From NCBI RefSeq assembly GCF_008693075.1, contig NZ_VXKJ01000002.1:1-44217 (forward strand): a DNA stretch of 44,217 bases, given 5' to 3'. The stretch comes from Corynebacterium phocae. GTDB lineage: Bacteria > Actinomycetota > Actinomycetes > Mycobacteriales > Mycobacteriaceae. The number at the start of each line of letters is the position of its first letter. Positions within the stretch are counted from its first letter, which is position 1. Position numbers and translations under genes: made by a program. The notes under the pieces are model-generated. The model did not search any database and had not been told where the DNA came from. It worked only from the letters and a program-made list of their open reading frames with translations. Positions 31,211 through 39,683 of this stretch are shown piece after piece.

Positions 31211-32059
31211 CTAGCCCGGATACACGTTGGTGGTCGTAGCCACGGAGTATCCAGGATCCTGCGCGGCTAACTTGTGCGCGCGGATAATCAGCCAGATGAG
31301 GGTGGGGTAGAGCAGTACGGCGGACGCCACCAGCGTGATGATGTTGAGGTTTATCGACAACCCGCCGTAGTTCCACAGGAAGTGGCATATAAACGCCAGC
31401 GTCAGCCAGCCCAGCGCGTAGACCACGCGGCGCAGCCGGGACCAGCCGGCCGCGTACAGCGCCCAGCCAATTCCCCAACCGGCCAGCGCGGTGAAACCGA
31501 TGTGCAAAAACGGCCCGATGACCAGCCTTTGCCCCCAAGTTACCCAGAACCCGGTCCAGTCTGAAACCGGGTCTAAAAACGCGCCGAAGCTGCCGTAGAG
31601 GAAATTCTCGTGGGTTTCAAAGCCCAGGCCCACAATCATGCCTACCACCATGGCGTGCCACGGCCGGTTGAGGTGCCTAAAAGACAAGCAGACGATAAGC
31701 ACGCCGAGCGCCTTGGAGATTTCTTCCGGCCACGCGCCGCCGAAGGAGGCTAGGGAGTCATCCCAGCCCACGTAGTCAGCTAGGTGGACAATGCCTTCGC
31801 CGCCGGTGAGGACCAGCAGGAGACTGGTGCCGCTGCCCCAGATGAGCGCGGCGGCCACCCAGCCGCGCGACCGGCCGTTGGGCCAGATGCGCATGCGTGA
31901 GACGCCCCAGACCACTACCACGGCGTAGAGAATGGTCAGCACCAGCCCGACGCTGCTGAGCGTGGGCGCTATCAGGAGGCTGGGCACCTGGATAAACAGC
32001 GCGGAGATGCCGCCGAGTACCAAGGAAATCCACATAATGACGCGGGCGGTGGTGCTCAT
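31211..32059 (-). CDS. PrsW-family intramembrane metalloprotease
   Basis: A 282-aa protein with about eight membrane helices and all PrsW signature motifs: E112-E113-xx-K116 (PEEISKALG), F147-E148-T-H-E151-N, H186 (FLHIGFTALAGW) and H226 (FICHFLWN). Members of this family cut membrane-bound regulators such as anti-sigma factors; the substrate here is unknown. Its start overlaps the stop of the upstream 203-aa gene by 4 nt, so the two are coupled and may act together. A soluble tail of about 20 residues ends the protein. Confidence 0.88.
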   Translation of the reverse strand: MSTTARVIMWISLVLGGISALFIQVPSLLIAPTLSSVGLVLTILYAVVVVWGVSRMRIWPNGRSRGWVAAALIWGSGTSLLLVLTGGEGIVHLADYVGWDDSLASFGGAWPEEISKALGVLIVCLSFRHLNRPWHAMVVGMIVGLGFETHENFLYGSFGAFLDPVSDWTGFWVTWGQRLVIGPFLHIGFTALAGWGIGWALYAAGWSRLRRVVYALGWLTLAFICHFLWNYGGLSINLNIITLVASAVLLYPTLIWLIIRAHKLAAQDPGYSVATTTNVYPG

Positions 32060-32667
32060 AGCGAAATCCTTTCGGTCTGTTTCTGGTCAAAGGCGCCGAT
32101 GCCCTCCCGCGCCCGTTCGGGCAGCTTCTCACCGGTAGCAGCCTGCCAAATGGGGGCGGCGACGGCGGTGGTGGCATCGGCGGAGCCGGTTACGGTGAGG
32201 ACGTAGTAGTCGTCCGCGTATTCGCCCTCCCCGCGGATGGCGATGGCCGCGGCCCGCAATTCAGGGTCGGTGAGCAGGACTCCGCGCCCGGCGGTGATTG
32301 GCTCCTGGCCGGCCAGGTAGGTGTCTATGTTGGGAATTTGCAGCCCGTTGTTGAGATTCTCGAAGCGCAGGGCGCGGCGTAGCAGGAGCACTTCATCGTC
32401 GATGTCGGTATAGGCGTTCATCTTCACCGTGGCCTGGCCGCAGTCCCACTCCGCCATGGAGCCTAAGGCGGCGCTGGATTCGCAGTTAAGCTCGGGGATT
32501 TCCTCCTGGAAGTCCAGGATGTCCAGGACTACGGGCTCGGTCACCCGCACGCTTTCAGGAAGCGCTGCGTAGATGAAGTTGGGTCCGCACAATATGACGG
32601 CGGCAAAGACCGACACCCCGGCCAGTAGGCCACCCACCTTGCGCGGTTGTAAACGATATTCAGGCAT
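32056..32667 (-). CDS. Membrane-anchored extracytoplasmic protein, unknown
   Basis: A 203-aa protein with a short basic cytoplasmic start, one membrane helix (about 12-35, GGLLAGVSVFAAVILCGPNF) and an extracytoplasmic domain with two cysteines (NCESS, WDCGQ) that may pair. Family not recognised. ATG 32667 was chosen because TAGAGT lies exactly 7 nt upstream, the leaderless pattern of this genome. It is coupled to the PrsW-like protease gene by a 4-nt overlap, so it could be its partner or substrate. Confidence 0.72.
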   Translation of the reverse strand: MPEYRLQPRKVGGLLAGVSVFAAVILCGPNFIYAALPESVRVTEPVVLDILDFQEEIPELNCESSAALGSMAEWDCGQATVKMNAYTDIDDEVLLLRRALRFENLNNGLQIPNIDTYLAGQEPITAGRGVLLTDPELRAAAIAIRGEGEYADDYYVLTVTGSADATTAVAAPIWQAATGEKLPERAREGIGAFDQKQTERISL

Positions 32668-32674
32668 GGACCCC

Positions 32675-32691
32675 ACTCTAGCTACTAAGGT
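32675..32691. promoter_or_regulatory. Back-to-back promoters between the 203-aa gene and pepO
   Basis: Minus-strand TAGAGT (32680-32675) is 7 nt from ATG 32667. Plus-strand TAAGGT (32686-32691) is 8 nt from ATG 32700. The two start sites are only 32 bp apart, so the two promoters must compete for polymerase. Confidence 0.5.
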
Positions 32692-32699
32692 AGGAGGGC

Positions 32700-34616
32700 A
32701 TGAAAGACTTATATCAATTTGTCAATGGCCCTTGGTTGGAAACTCACGTGATTCCGGAAGATCGCGGCGCGGACGGAACGTTCTACGCGCTGCGCGATGA
32801 GGCGGAAGAGATGGTGCACGAGCTGGTCAAGGAAGATGACGGCCGGCCGGGTAAGTTGTACCGCTCCTTCATGGACGTGGAGAAAATTAACGCGGCGGGC
32901 ACGGCTCCGCTGGAGGAAGACTTTGCCAAGCTAGCGGTAGAGGATGCTACGCAGTTCGCGCGCGTGCTGGGCGAGCTGGACCGTACTGGCGTGGGCGCGC
33001 CGGTGGGGCTCTACGTTGCTAAGGCATCGGATTCTGAGGACGCGGTGGCCTACCTGGTGCAGTCTGGGTTGGGTTTGCCGGATGAGGCCTACTACCGGGA
33101 TGAAGGCCACGCGCAGATTTTGGAGGAGTACCAGGCGCACGTGAAGCGCATGTTGGGGTATCTGGATCCGGCGCGGTTGTTTGGCCTGCCGGTGGGCGCT
33201 GCCGCCCAGCGGATTGTGGAGTTGGAAAAGGAGCTGGCTGCAGGCCATTGGGATGTGGTGGCCTCGCGTGACGCGGTGAAGACCAACAACCCCACCGAGT
33301 TCGGGGACCTGCCGGCTAAGGTCCAGGAGATGCTGCGCGGTATGCGCGTTCCGGAGGCACGCGTGATTGTCAGCCAGCCTTCCTTCTTGGATCACCTGGA
33401 TGGCCTTCTCACCGATGACCGTTTGGCGGACTGGCAGCTGTGGGCCACCTGGCACATTCTGCAGGCCCACGCGGCGCACCTGACGGAGGAGATCTCCAAG
33501 GCCAACTTTGAGTTCTACGGCACCGCGCTCACGGGCGCCACGGAGCAGCGTGACCGCTGGAAGCGCGCCCTGGGCTTTGCCGGCTTTGTGGGCCAGGAGA
33601 TTGGCCAGCGCTACGTGGACCAGCACTTCCCGGCTTCCCACAAGGAAGAGATGTTGGAGTTGGTGGATTACCTTACGGACGCCTACCGTTCCCGCATTTC
33701 CACGCTGGAGTGGATGACGGAGGACACCCGCAAGCGCGCCTTGGAGAAGCTGGAGAAGTTCACCGCCAAGATTGGCTACCCGGACACGTGGAAGGACTAC
33801 GGGGACTTGTCTTTCACTGATGACGTGGTGGACAATGCGCGTGCCGGCCATGCCTGGAGCCATGACTATGAGGTGGCCAAGCTTGGCAAGCCCGCGGACC
33901 GCTCGGAGTGGTTTGCCACCCCGCAGACGGTCAATGCTTTTTACAACCCCACGGTCAACGACATCACGTTCCCGGCGGCCATCTTGCGCCCACCGTTTTA
34001 TGACGCGCAGGCCGATGCCGCTGAAAACTTCGGCGCCATCGGGGCGGTCATTGGGCACGAGATTGGCCACGGCTTTGATGACCAGGGTTCGCAGTACGAC
34101 GGCACGGGCAACTTGAATTCCTGGTGGACTGATGCGGACCGTGCTGCGTTCGAGGAGCTGACTAAGAAACTGGTGGGCCAGTTCCAGGGCAAGATACCAA
34201 GCGTGCTGGCCGGTACAGATTCCCCGGGTGTCAACGGCGCGTTCACCCTGGGGGAGAACATCGGTGACCTGGGCGGGCTGGGCATTGCCGTTGTGGCGTA
34301 CAAGAAGTACTGCGCCGACAAGGGCTTGGACCCGCTGGGCCAGCTGGCGCCGTTTAACGCTGAGGGGGCCCAGCCGGAACTAGCGGAGCAAGAGTGGAAC
34401 GGCCTGCAGCGTTTCTTCCTGGCGTGGGCGCGCGTGTGGCGCACTGCCATCCGCCCGGAGCTGGCCGCGCAATACTTGGCCGTGGATCCGCACTCGCCGG
34501 GGGAGCTGCGCTGCAACCTCATTGCCGGGAACGTGGCGGAGCTCTACGAGGCCTTTGATGTGCCGGAGGACTCCCCGATGTACATTGCGCCGGAAGACCG
34601 CGTAACCATCTGGTAG
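32700..34616 (+). CDS. pepO: M13-family zinc endopeptidase (PepO/neprilysin-like)
   Basis: A 638-aa protein. The zinc site is H453-E454-I-G-H457 with the third ligand E519 in GENIGDLGG. NAFYNPTVNDITFPAAIL and RPPFYD upstream are the substrate-binding NAYY-like region of M13 enzymes. No signal peptide, so probably cytoplasmic, as for several bacterial PepO and mycobacterial Zmp1 enzymes. It cleaves short peptides. A GGAGG ribosome-binding site lies at 32692-32696. Convergent with the BsuBI-type restriction genes. Confidence 0.95.
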   Translation: MKDLYQFVNGPWLETHVIPEDRGADGTFYALRDEAEEMVHELVKEDDGRPGKLYRSFMDVEKINAAGTAPLEEDFAKLAVEDATQFARVLGELDRTGVGAPVGLYVAKASDSEDAVAYLVQSGLGLPDEAYYRDEGHAQILEEYQAHVKRMLGYLDPARLFGLPVGAAAQRIVELEKELAAGHWDVVASRDAVKTNNPTEFGDLPAKVQEMLRGMRVPEARVIVSQPSFLDHLDGLLTDDRLADWQLWATWHILQAHAAHLTEEISKANFEFYGTALTGATEQRDRWKRALGFAGFVGQEIGQRYVDQHFPASHKEEMLELVDYLTDAYRSRISTLEWMTEDTRKRALEKLEKFTAKIGYPDTWKDYGDLSFTDDVVDNARAGHAWSHDYEVAKLGKPADRSEWFATPQTVNAFYNPTVNDITFPAAILRPPFYDAQADAAENFGAIGAVIGHEIGHGFDDQGSQYDGTGNLNSWWTDADRAAFEELTKKLVGQFQGKIPSVLAGTDSPGVNGAFTLGENIGDLGGLGIAVVAYKKYCADKGLDPLGQLAPFNAEGAQPELAEQEWNGLQRFFLAWARVWRTAIRPELAAQYLAVDPHSPGELRCNLIAGNVAELYEAFDVPEDSPMYIAPEDRVTIW

Positions 34617-34621
34617 GCCGC

Positions 34622-35572
34622 TTAATACGGCCCGAGGAAACGGCTGCCGTTCAGGTGGATCATGTGGGTGGGTTCTTCGGCCACCCACACCTCCGTTTCC
34701 CAGGCGAGATCCGGCAAGAACTTGCGCAGGGTTCTTTTATCGGGGAAGCAGCTGATGAGGACCAGGCCCGCAGAGGAACCTTTGAATAGGTCGTGGAGTT
34801 CGCGGTAGCGGCTGTGATCAATCGGGCCGTGAGTGGTGGCTGCCTCCATAAGGAACAGCCAGTTTCGATTTCTGTCTAGAACAACCAAATCGGGAAATTT
34901 ACCATGGGGATCTAGGTGAATTCCTAGAGAATGGAGGGTTTCCTCTTCGTAGATGACTAATTTCTGGTCAGCGTCACCTATATAGAGAACTTCTCCGTCC
35001 TTGATGAAATGCGGACAGAATACTTCCACCATCTCTTTGATGAGCTGGTTTTGTCCTCCTGCCTTGAGAGACTGTCTGGAACCGCTGGGAAATACGATGT
35101 CAAATCGTTCGAGCTCGCGGGCAGCTTTCTGCAGCTCAATCTGGGTCAAAGACTGGGCTAAATAGGCCGCAACGTACTCCTCCCAATTAGGATCTAGGAA
35201 GTGCCGCAGCACGGGAAGTGCAGAGTCGGAGAGGCGATAATTATTTTTCGAGGAATTCGTCGGTCTAGCTGGGTCGTCGTCATTAGATAGGCAAAAACCA
35301 ACCTCTACGAACTGCTTTAATACGAAACGGCGGACGGATTCCCTTGAATTCTCCGCGATGGGGTAGTCGAGCCTTTCGCGCATAAAGTCCATTATTGCGC
35401 GCACACCCATGCGATCATTCGTGGCTTGGTCCCAAGGGGTTTGTTCACTCACGTTGGCTAAAGCTAGCAACGTGCGGCAAGCTAGGGCGTTGGTTCTTTT
35501 GGCGTCGAAACCCAGCGCTGTGAGGATTTCTCGGGCCTGATCAAGCTTTTTCACTACTTTAACTTTCTTCAA
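34622..35572 (-). CDS. BsuBI/PstI-type type II restriction endonuclease
   Basis: A 316-aa protein with the C-terminal nuclease domain of the BsuBI/PstI family. The PD-(D/E)xK-like core is FPD228LVVLD followed by WLFLME243AATTHGP. The N-terminal half is helical and should contact DNA. This family cuts CTGCAG; the same specificity is expected here but not proven. The TTG start (35572) follows the methylase TAA directly, so restriction is translated after modification. GTG 35554 is an alternative start. Lower GC than the neighbours (pepO, hydrolase) suggests transfer of the two-gene unit. Confidence 0.92.
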   Translation of the reverse strand: MKKVKVVKKLDQAREILTALGFDAKRTNALACRTLLALANVSEQTPWDQATNDRMGVRAIMDFMRERLDYPIAENSRESVRRFVLKQFVEVGFCLSNDDDPARPTNSSKNNYRLSDSALPVLRHFLDPNWEEYVAAYLAQSLTQIELQKAARELERFDIVFPSGSRQSLKAGGQNQLIKEMVEVFCPHFIKDGEVLYIGDADQKLVIYEEETLHSLGIHLDPHGKFPDLVVLDRNRNWLFLMEAATTHGPIDHSRYRELHDLFKGSSAGLVLISCFPDKRTLRKFLPDLAWETEVWVAEEPTHMIHLNGSRFLGPY

Positions 35573-37042
35573 TTAGCTTTCGCCTAGTGATTTGAATACT
35601 TGTTCGATGGCATCTTCCGCTTCCATGTTGGACCTTGCCATGGCTTGGAGCTGCGCGACCGAGGGGTAGGGGAGCATTCTCAGGTCTGTGGCGTTGACCT
35701 GAGTGTGTCCAGAAAATAGTCGGAAAAAATGATCGATTCGGTCGCTGTTTAGCCAGATGCACAATCCCTTGGCGGTATCTAGATTCATGCCATGGCCCCC
35801 AGAGTGAAAGAAATTGACTTTGTTATCCAAGGCGGTGAAAGTGTCCGCCTGCCAAACGGCAGCGGTGATTCGTCGGAATTCTTCTTTGGAGCTGAATCTT
35901 TTTACTAGAACATAGTTGCCGGGAGGGATAAGTTTCTTGTCTTCGCCGGCCTGTGTGGGTTCAAACCATTGCGGTTTTTTTAAATTTACCTGGGGATGAT
36001 GGATGGTTTCGCGACTGAAATTGGCCGGGTAAATTAAAGGTACCGACCGCGGCGATGGTTGGGAGAAGGTCTGTTCCCGGCTCCGAAAGTCGATCACCTT
36101 TCCCGTTGACACGGTGAAAGGAAGATCACTTATGGTGGAGGTAGCTCGTGAAAGCCACTGCAACACCTGCTCGTCGCGGTTGCTTGTGGGAACAAATATG
36201 ACATTTCCACTAAACACGGACGAGAATGCCACTTTTCTTACAGAAGTAGGATCATTGGCAGCGTGAGAGGTGGAGATAGCGATTTCAGAGACAGGGGTGG
36301 GATCTGCGACTGTGCGGGTGATGATGGTTTCCTGCAAAATTTTGGTATCTGCGAAAACCTTCCGGCGAGATTCGAATGTATGGATATCAGTGATTTGTCC
36401 GGTTGAGGTGAGGAAGTTTCTAAATGCGGCGAAGTATGGACCGTTGTACCAAGAGCGAGGTGTGATTGAAATCATTGCCCCGCCGGGCTTTAGTAGCTTG
36501 TGAGCTAGTGCCATAAATGCGGCATAGATGTTAGGAACATGAATGCCCAGTTTTTTTAACTCCTGTGAACGCCGGTCGCTTGCTGGGAGCTTTGAATATG
36601 GGGGATTTTGAATGCATAAGTCGAACCTGTTGGTCTGTGGCTCTGCAAAAATGCCATGTGCGCTTATGCCGAGGTCTATGAAGTCTTCTTTTTTAATTTC
36701 GAAAGTGAAGTTGCCGTGGGTTCTAGCGCAGTCCTCAAGTGTTACCCGCAGCTGAGGTAGTTGAGCACTCTCTTTCTCAACGGCAGTGACGTGAACCGGA
36801 ACGCCGGGCGCAACTTTGCCCAGGCGGGCAGTAACAGCGGCCGTCAAAATACCGGTGCCCGCGCCGGGATCCAGGAGCTTGATGGAACCCAACTGGGGGT
36901 TTTCCGGGACCAGCATCCGCGCCATTAGCTCCGCTACGGGCGCGGGCGTGAAGAACTGCTCGGAGACTCCTAGGTTTTCAATGCCAATGGAGTTGAGGGC
37001 GTCTACCCTCTGCTTTTCCGAACGTTGCAGTAATGAGCTCAT
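35573..37042 (-). CDS. BsuBI/PstI-type N6-adenine DNA methyltransferase
   Basis: A 489-aa methylase, cognate to the downstream endonuclease. Motif X EQFFTPAPVAELM (28-40), SAM motif I D58PGAGTG64, catalytic N146PPY149. The C-terminal half carries the target-recognition region. It should methylate the adenine of CTGCAG and protect host DNA. ATG 37042 was chosen over the longer frame because AAAGGA lies upstream and the N-terminus then fits the family. First gene of the pair, reading away from the hydrolase gene. Confidence 0.93.
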   Translation of the reverse strand: MSSLLQRSEKQRVDALNSIGIENLGVSEQFFTPAPVAELMARMLVPENPQLGSIKLLDPGAGTGILTAAVTARLGKVAPGVPVHVTAVEKESAQLPQLRVTLEDCARTHGNFTFEIKKEDFIDLGISAHGIFAEPQTNRFDLCIQNPPYSKLPASDRRSQELKKLGIHVPNIYAAFMALAHKLLKPGGAMISITPRSWYNGPYFAAFRNFLTSTGQITDIHTFESRRKVFADTKILQETIITRTVADPTPVSEIAISTSHAANDPTSVRKVAFSSVFSGNVIFVPTSNRDEQVLQWLSRATSTISDLPFTVSTGKVIDFRSREQTFSQPSPRSVPLIYPANFSRETIHHPQVNLKKPQWFEPTQAGEDKKLIPPGNYVLVKRFSSKEEFRRITAAVWQADTFTALDNKVNFFHSGGHGMNLDTAKGLCIWLNSDRIDHFFRLFSGHTQVNATDLRMLPYPSVAQLQAMARSNMEAEDAIEQVFKSLGES

Positions 37043-37144
37043 GTAGATCCTTTGAGATCCGGGGGAATTTTTAGACCAGGATACCGTGACCCCTGGACAG
37101 ACCTCCGGACCGACCTCCGGCCCCGGATGTCGGGGGTAGGCCGC

Positions 37145-37150
37145 TAGACT
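37145..37150 (+). promoter_or_regulatory. -10 box of the hydrolase gene (leaderless)
   Basis: TAGACT lies 7 nt before ATG 37158, fitting TAnAnT and a leaderless transcript. The 115-base divergent gap also serves the methylase. Confidence 0.6.
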
Positions 37151-37157
37151 GTGGGGC

Positions 37158-38003
37158 ATGGAAAATAACGTGCCCCACCGCCCCCTAGAAGACGGCCAGA
37201 CCTGGGAGATTGGCGGCCAAGACCGCCAACTTTCCCAGGATGAGCAGCTAGATCAGCTCTACTCCTACTTGGAGGCCTATTACCCGCTGCCGGATTTCCG
37301 GCCGCCGTGGAAGGGTGGGGGCTCGCCGGAGGCGGACCGCTATTGCGCGTTGCTGCCCGACCGGATTGTGCAGGCCGCCATGCTGCTGTTGGGCACCGCA
37401 GTGGACCACTCTCTGCCGGGCGTGGCCTATACCGCGGGGATCACGGTGAGCGAGCACCCTCGCGGCGCGGTGTTCACGCCGTCTGAGCCCACCGGCAAGT
37501 ACGCCGTGTCGCTGCATTCTGGGGGCTGGTGGCGCGGGGACGGCCAAGCGCTGGAGATGCAGTGGCGCCCGGAGGTGGCGGCGGCGGCGGAACTTTCTGG
37601 CACCACCATCGTGGACGTGGATTACCCGCTGGCGCCGGAGCACACCGTGGCGGACATGGTGGCCGTGGTGCAAGAAGTGGTGGATTCCCTGCCGGGGCCG
37701 GTGACGGTGTGGGGCTATTCCTCCGGCGCGGCGCTGGCCGCGTTGGTGCGGGCAGAGTCTTACGTGTTGACCTTCCCGGACTTCGGGGCGCTGGCAGGGC
37801 TGCCGGATAAACTCCGCGCCGGCTACCAGCTGCCGGAGACCTTGCCCCATTGCCTTATCCAAACCGCCACGCGCGACGAGGTGGCCGCCCCAGTCAAGCT
37901 GGCCGGCGCTAGCTACGCGGAATACGTCTCCACGCACCGGATATCCACGCCGGCGGTGGCGCGGGAGCGGATTAAGGACACAGCTAATTTTTTGGCGTCT
38001 TGA
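37158..38003 (+). CDS. Alpha/beta-hydrolase fold protein (HSL-like)
   Basis: A 281-aa protein. HSGGWWRG near residue 117 is the oxyanion-hole HGGGW-like motif, and GYSSGAALA around residue 190 is the nucleophile elbow (GxSxG). D235 in TATRDEV and H260 in YVSTHRIST are the likely Asp and His of the triad. It resembles hormone-sensitive-lipase-type esterases; the substrate is unknown. ATG 37158 is fixed by the leaderless promoter. The 3' end overlaps the convergent GtrA-like gene by 20 nt. Confidence 0.82.
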   Translation: MENNVPHRPLEDGQTWEIGGQDRQLSQDEQLDQLYSYLEAYYPLPDFRPPWKGGGSPEADRYCALLPDRIVQAAMLLLGTAVDHSLPGVAYTAGITVSEHPRGAVFTPSEPTGKYAVSLHSGGWWRGDGQALEMQWRPEVAAAAELSGTTIVDVDYPLAPEHTVADMVAVVQEVVDSLPGPVTVWGYSSGAALAALVRAESYVLTFPDFGALAGLPDKLRAGYQLPETLPHCLIQTATRDEVAAPVKLAGASYAEYVSTHRISTPAVARERIKDTANFLAS

Positions 38004-38391
38004 AAATAAAGGCGCGCTGGATAGCAAAGTTGGTGACGGTGGCCACGCCTTGGGCGATGACAAAGGAAATGGTGTCTTTGACGGTTCCCTCAAAACCTAG
38101 GGAGATAAGCGGGGCGTTAGTGACCCAGTAGAGGAAGTTCTGCACCGCGAAGGTGGAGATGTACAACAACGCCACCGCGGCTGCTGTCTTGCCGGTCACC
38201 TTGGCGTTGAACGTCCACCGCGCGTTGGCTAGGTAGGCGGCAATGGTGCCAAACACCCAGCCCACGGCCTTGGCCCCGGATCTGTGCAGGCCCAGGTGGG
38301 TGAGGGCAAGCGTGAGGCCAAAGTCAATCACGGCGGCCAGCACTCCCACACCGATGAAACGTGTGAGCTGGGTTTTAAGCGTATTGTTCAC
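37984..38391 (-). CDS. GtrA-like membrane protein (Rv3789-type)
   Basis: A 135-aa protein with four membrane helices and the GtrA pattern (FIGVGVLAAVIDFGLTLAL, VGWVFGTIAAYLANARWTF, NFAIQRAFIF). The mycobacterial relative Rv3789 lies next to dprE1 and has been linked to arabinan synthesis as a flippase or an anchor for arabinosyl transferase. Here it is also near dprE1 but on the opposite strand. GTG 38391 was chosen so that the protein begins just before the first helix; the longer frame would run into the upstream gene. It follows the pRiA4b-like gene by 14 nt, so they are one operon. Confidence 0.85.
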   Translation of the reverse strand: MNNTLKTQLTRFIGVGVLAAVIDFGLTLALTHLGLHRSGAKAVGWVFGTIAAYLANARWTFNAKVTGKTAAAVALLYISTFAVQNFLYWVTNAPLISLGFEGTVKDTISFVIAQGVATVTNFAIQRAFIFKTPKN

Positions 38392-38405
38392 GGGGTACAA
38401 GCCTA

Positions 38406-39269
38406 CTACTTGCGCAACAGCGCGCGGTAGATTTCCAGACGGTCCACAGGTGCCTTGCGCGCCGGGCCACACGCGCCGATGCCCCTTAAGTCCCGGTAGG
38501 AGCCAGCGATAAGCTCCAGCGCTTGGTGGCTTTTCAACGCCGATCCGTCTTCGTTGGTCCAGCCCAGGGCCTCCAGCACGGTTTCAAACACGGAGTTGGT
38601 CAGTTCTTCTTCCCCCATGCAGGTCAACGCCAAGACATAGGCCCAGAAGATGTCCTGGGACTGCATGGTGACCTCGCGGGGTAAGCGCCGCAGGCAAGGG
38701 TCCGGGGCGGGGGCTGGCGCGCGGTCCAAGTCAACGGCCTGGAGTAAGGGGATGAAGTCAAATACTTTGGAGCGTTGCACAACGTCGCGGACTTCCGGGC
38801 GCGCCTGCGCGAGCACGCTGGTGATGGTGGAGGTGCCCGTGAGCCGCGCGTTGATGGCGGAGATGTCAAAGCTTTCCGTGAAGGACCCGGAGCCGCCCAC
38901 GCACAGTGCGCGGGGAGTGTCCGCGTCCCGCGGGTAGCTGTCCGCGACCTGGATGTTGAAATCCCACAGGCCCCAGGTGTAGTCCACGGTATAGCCCGGC
39001 TTGGTGAGGTAGTCCTTGATGCGGCGGTGCGGGTCAATCCGGGCGCCGCGCGCGCCGTGGTGCTCGAAGAACCGCCACGGGGCGTTTTCATCGGTGAATC
39101 CGAAGCACACGGCTAGCACCCCGTGGAGTTCAGCGAAGGTCATTTCACTACTCACGCCCACGTGCCGGTGGACTTCGCCGTCCGCGCGGATGTTTGCGAT
39201 CTGCAATAGGGCGGTGGACTGCCTGCGCAGTCTGGCCGTCTCAAGATCAATCACGTCTGGGGTGGTCAT
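38406..39269 (-). CDS. Plasmid pRiA4b ORF-3-like protein
   Basis: A 287-aa protein. The region from about 10 to 165 (LLQIANIRADGEVHRHVGVSSEMTFAELHGVLAVCFGF...PWRFFEH) fits the pRiA4b ORF-3-like/IS1096-passenger family, whose function is unknown. The C-terminal half is helical. Probably cytoplasmic. Minus-strand TACCCT lies 7 nt before ATG 39269, so it is probably leaderless. Upstream gene of the GtrA-like gene. Confidence 0.7.
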   Translation of the reverse strand: MTTPDVIDLETARLRRQSTALLQIANIRADGEVHRHVGVSSEMTFAELHGVLAVCFGFTDENAPWRFFEHHGARGARIDPHRRIKDYLTKPGYTVDYTWGLWDFNIQVADSYPRDADTPRALCVGGSGSFTESFDISAINARLTGTSTITSVLAQARPEVRDVVQRSKVFDFIPLLQAVDLDRAPAPAPDPCLRRLPREVTMQSQDIFWAYVLALTCMGEEELTNSVFETVLEALGWTNEDGSALKSHQALELIAGSYRDLRGIGACGPARKAPVDRLEIYRALLRK

Positions 39270-39345
39270 AAACCCCAGGGTAGTGATTTAGTGGTGCGCG
39301 CGCTGTGGCGGACACATCCTGTGCTTTAGCACTAGGCTGGAGGGC

Positions 39346-39624
39346 ATGAAATCAAATAATGACGCTTACCTGACCCCGGCACAGCAGGCGGCCCAGGACC
39401 AACGCTTGGAAGAGGACCGGCGCCACGGTTCTTATGAGGCTACCCGGCACACTAATTTGCCGCTCGATGATTTCATGACGCGGTTGATGGCGGAGGAGAT
39501 CCCCATGCTCGATTCCGTGTCGCGGCAGCGGGTGTATGACATTTTACACAGTTATCAGGGGCCGGAAATCACCTCGCAGGACCAGCTACCGGAAGAAATC
39601 ATTGATTTAATGGATCTTCGATAA
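39346..39624 (+). CDS. Conserved small protein, unknown
   Basis: A 92-aa acidic, mostly helical, cytoplasmic protein ([20 protein letters not shown] near the start; [11 protein letters not shown] at the end). I do not recognise it. TAGGCT lies 7 nt before the ATG and GGAGG also precedes it, so either initiation mode is possible. It lies 59 nt before dprE1 in the same direction and may share its transcript. Confidence 0.72.
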   Translation: MKSNNDAYLTPAQQAAQDQRLEEDRRHGSYEATRHTNLPLDDFMTRLMAEEIPMLDSVSRQRVYDILHSYQGPEITSQDQLPEEIIDLMDLR

Positions 39625-39683
39625 CACTTTCCAGGCGAGTACGCTTGGATACTGAATTATCTGTCTACACAGAGAGAGAAAAG

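Noticed and set aside
32931..34070. 379-aa open frame antisense to the M13 peptidase gene
   Set aside because: Typical GC-rich shadow frame; composition is rich in Arg/Leu/His and it lies wholly within a clear M13 gene.
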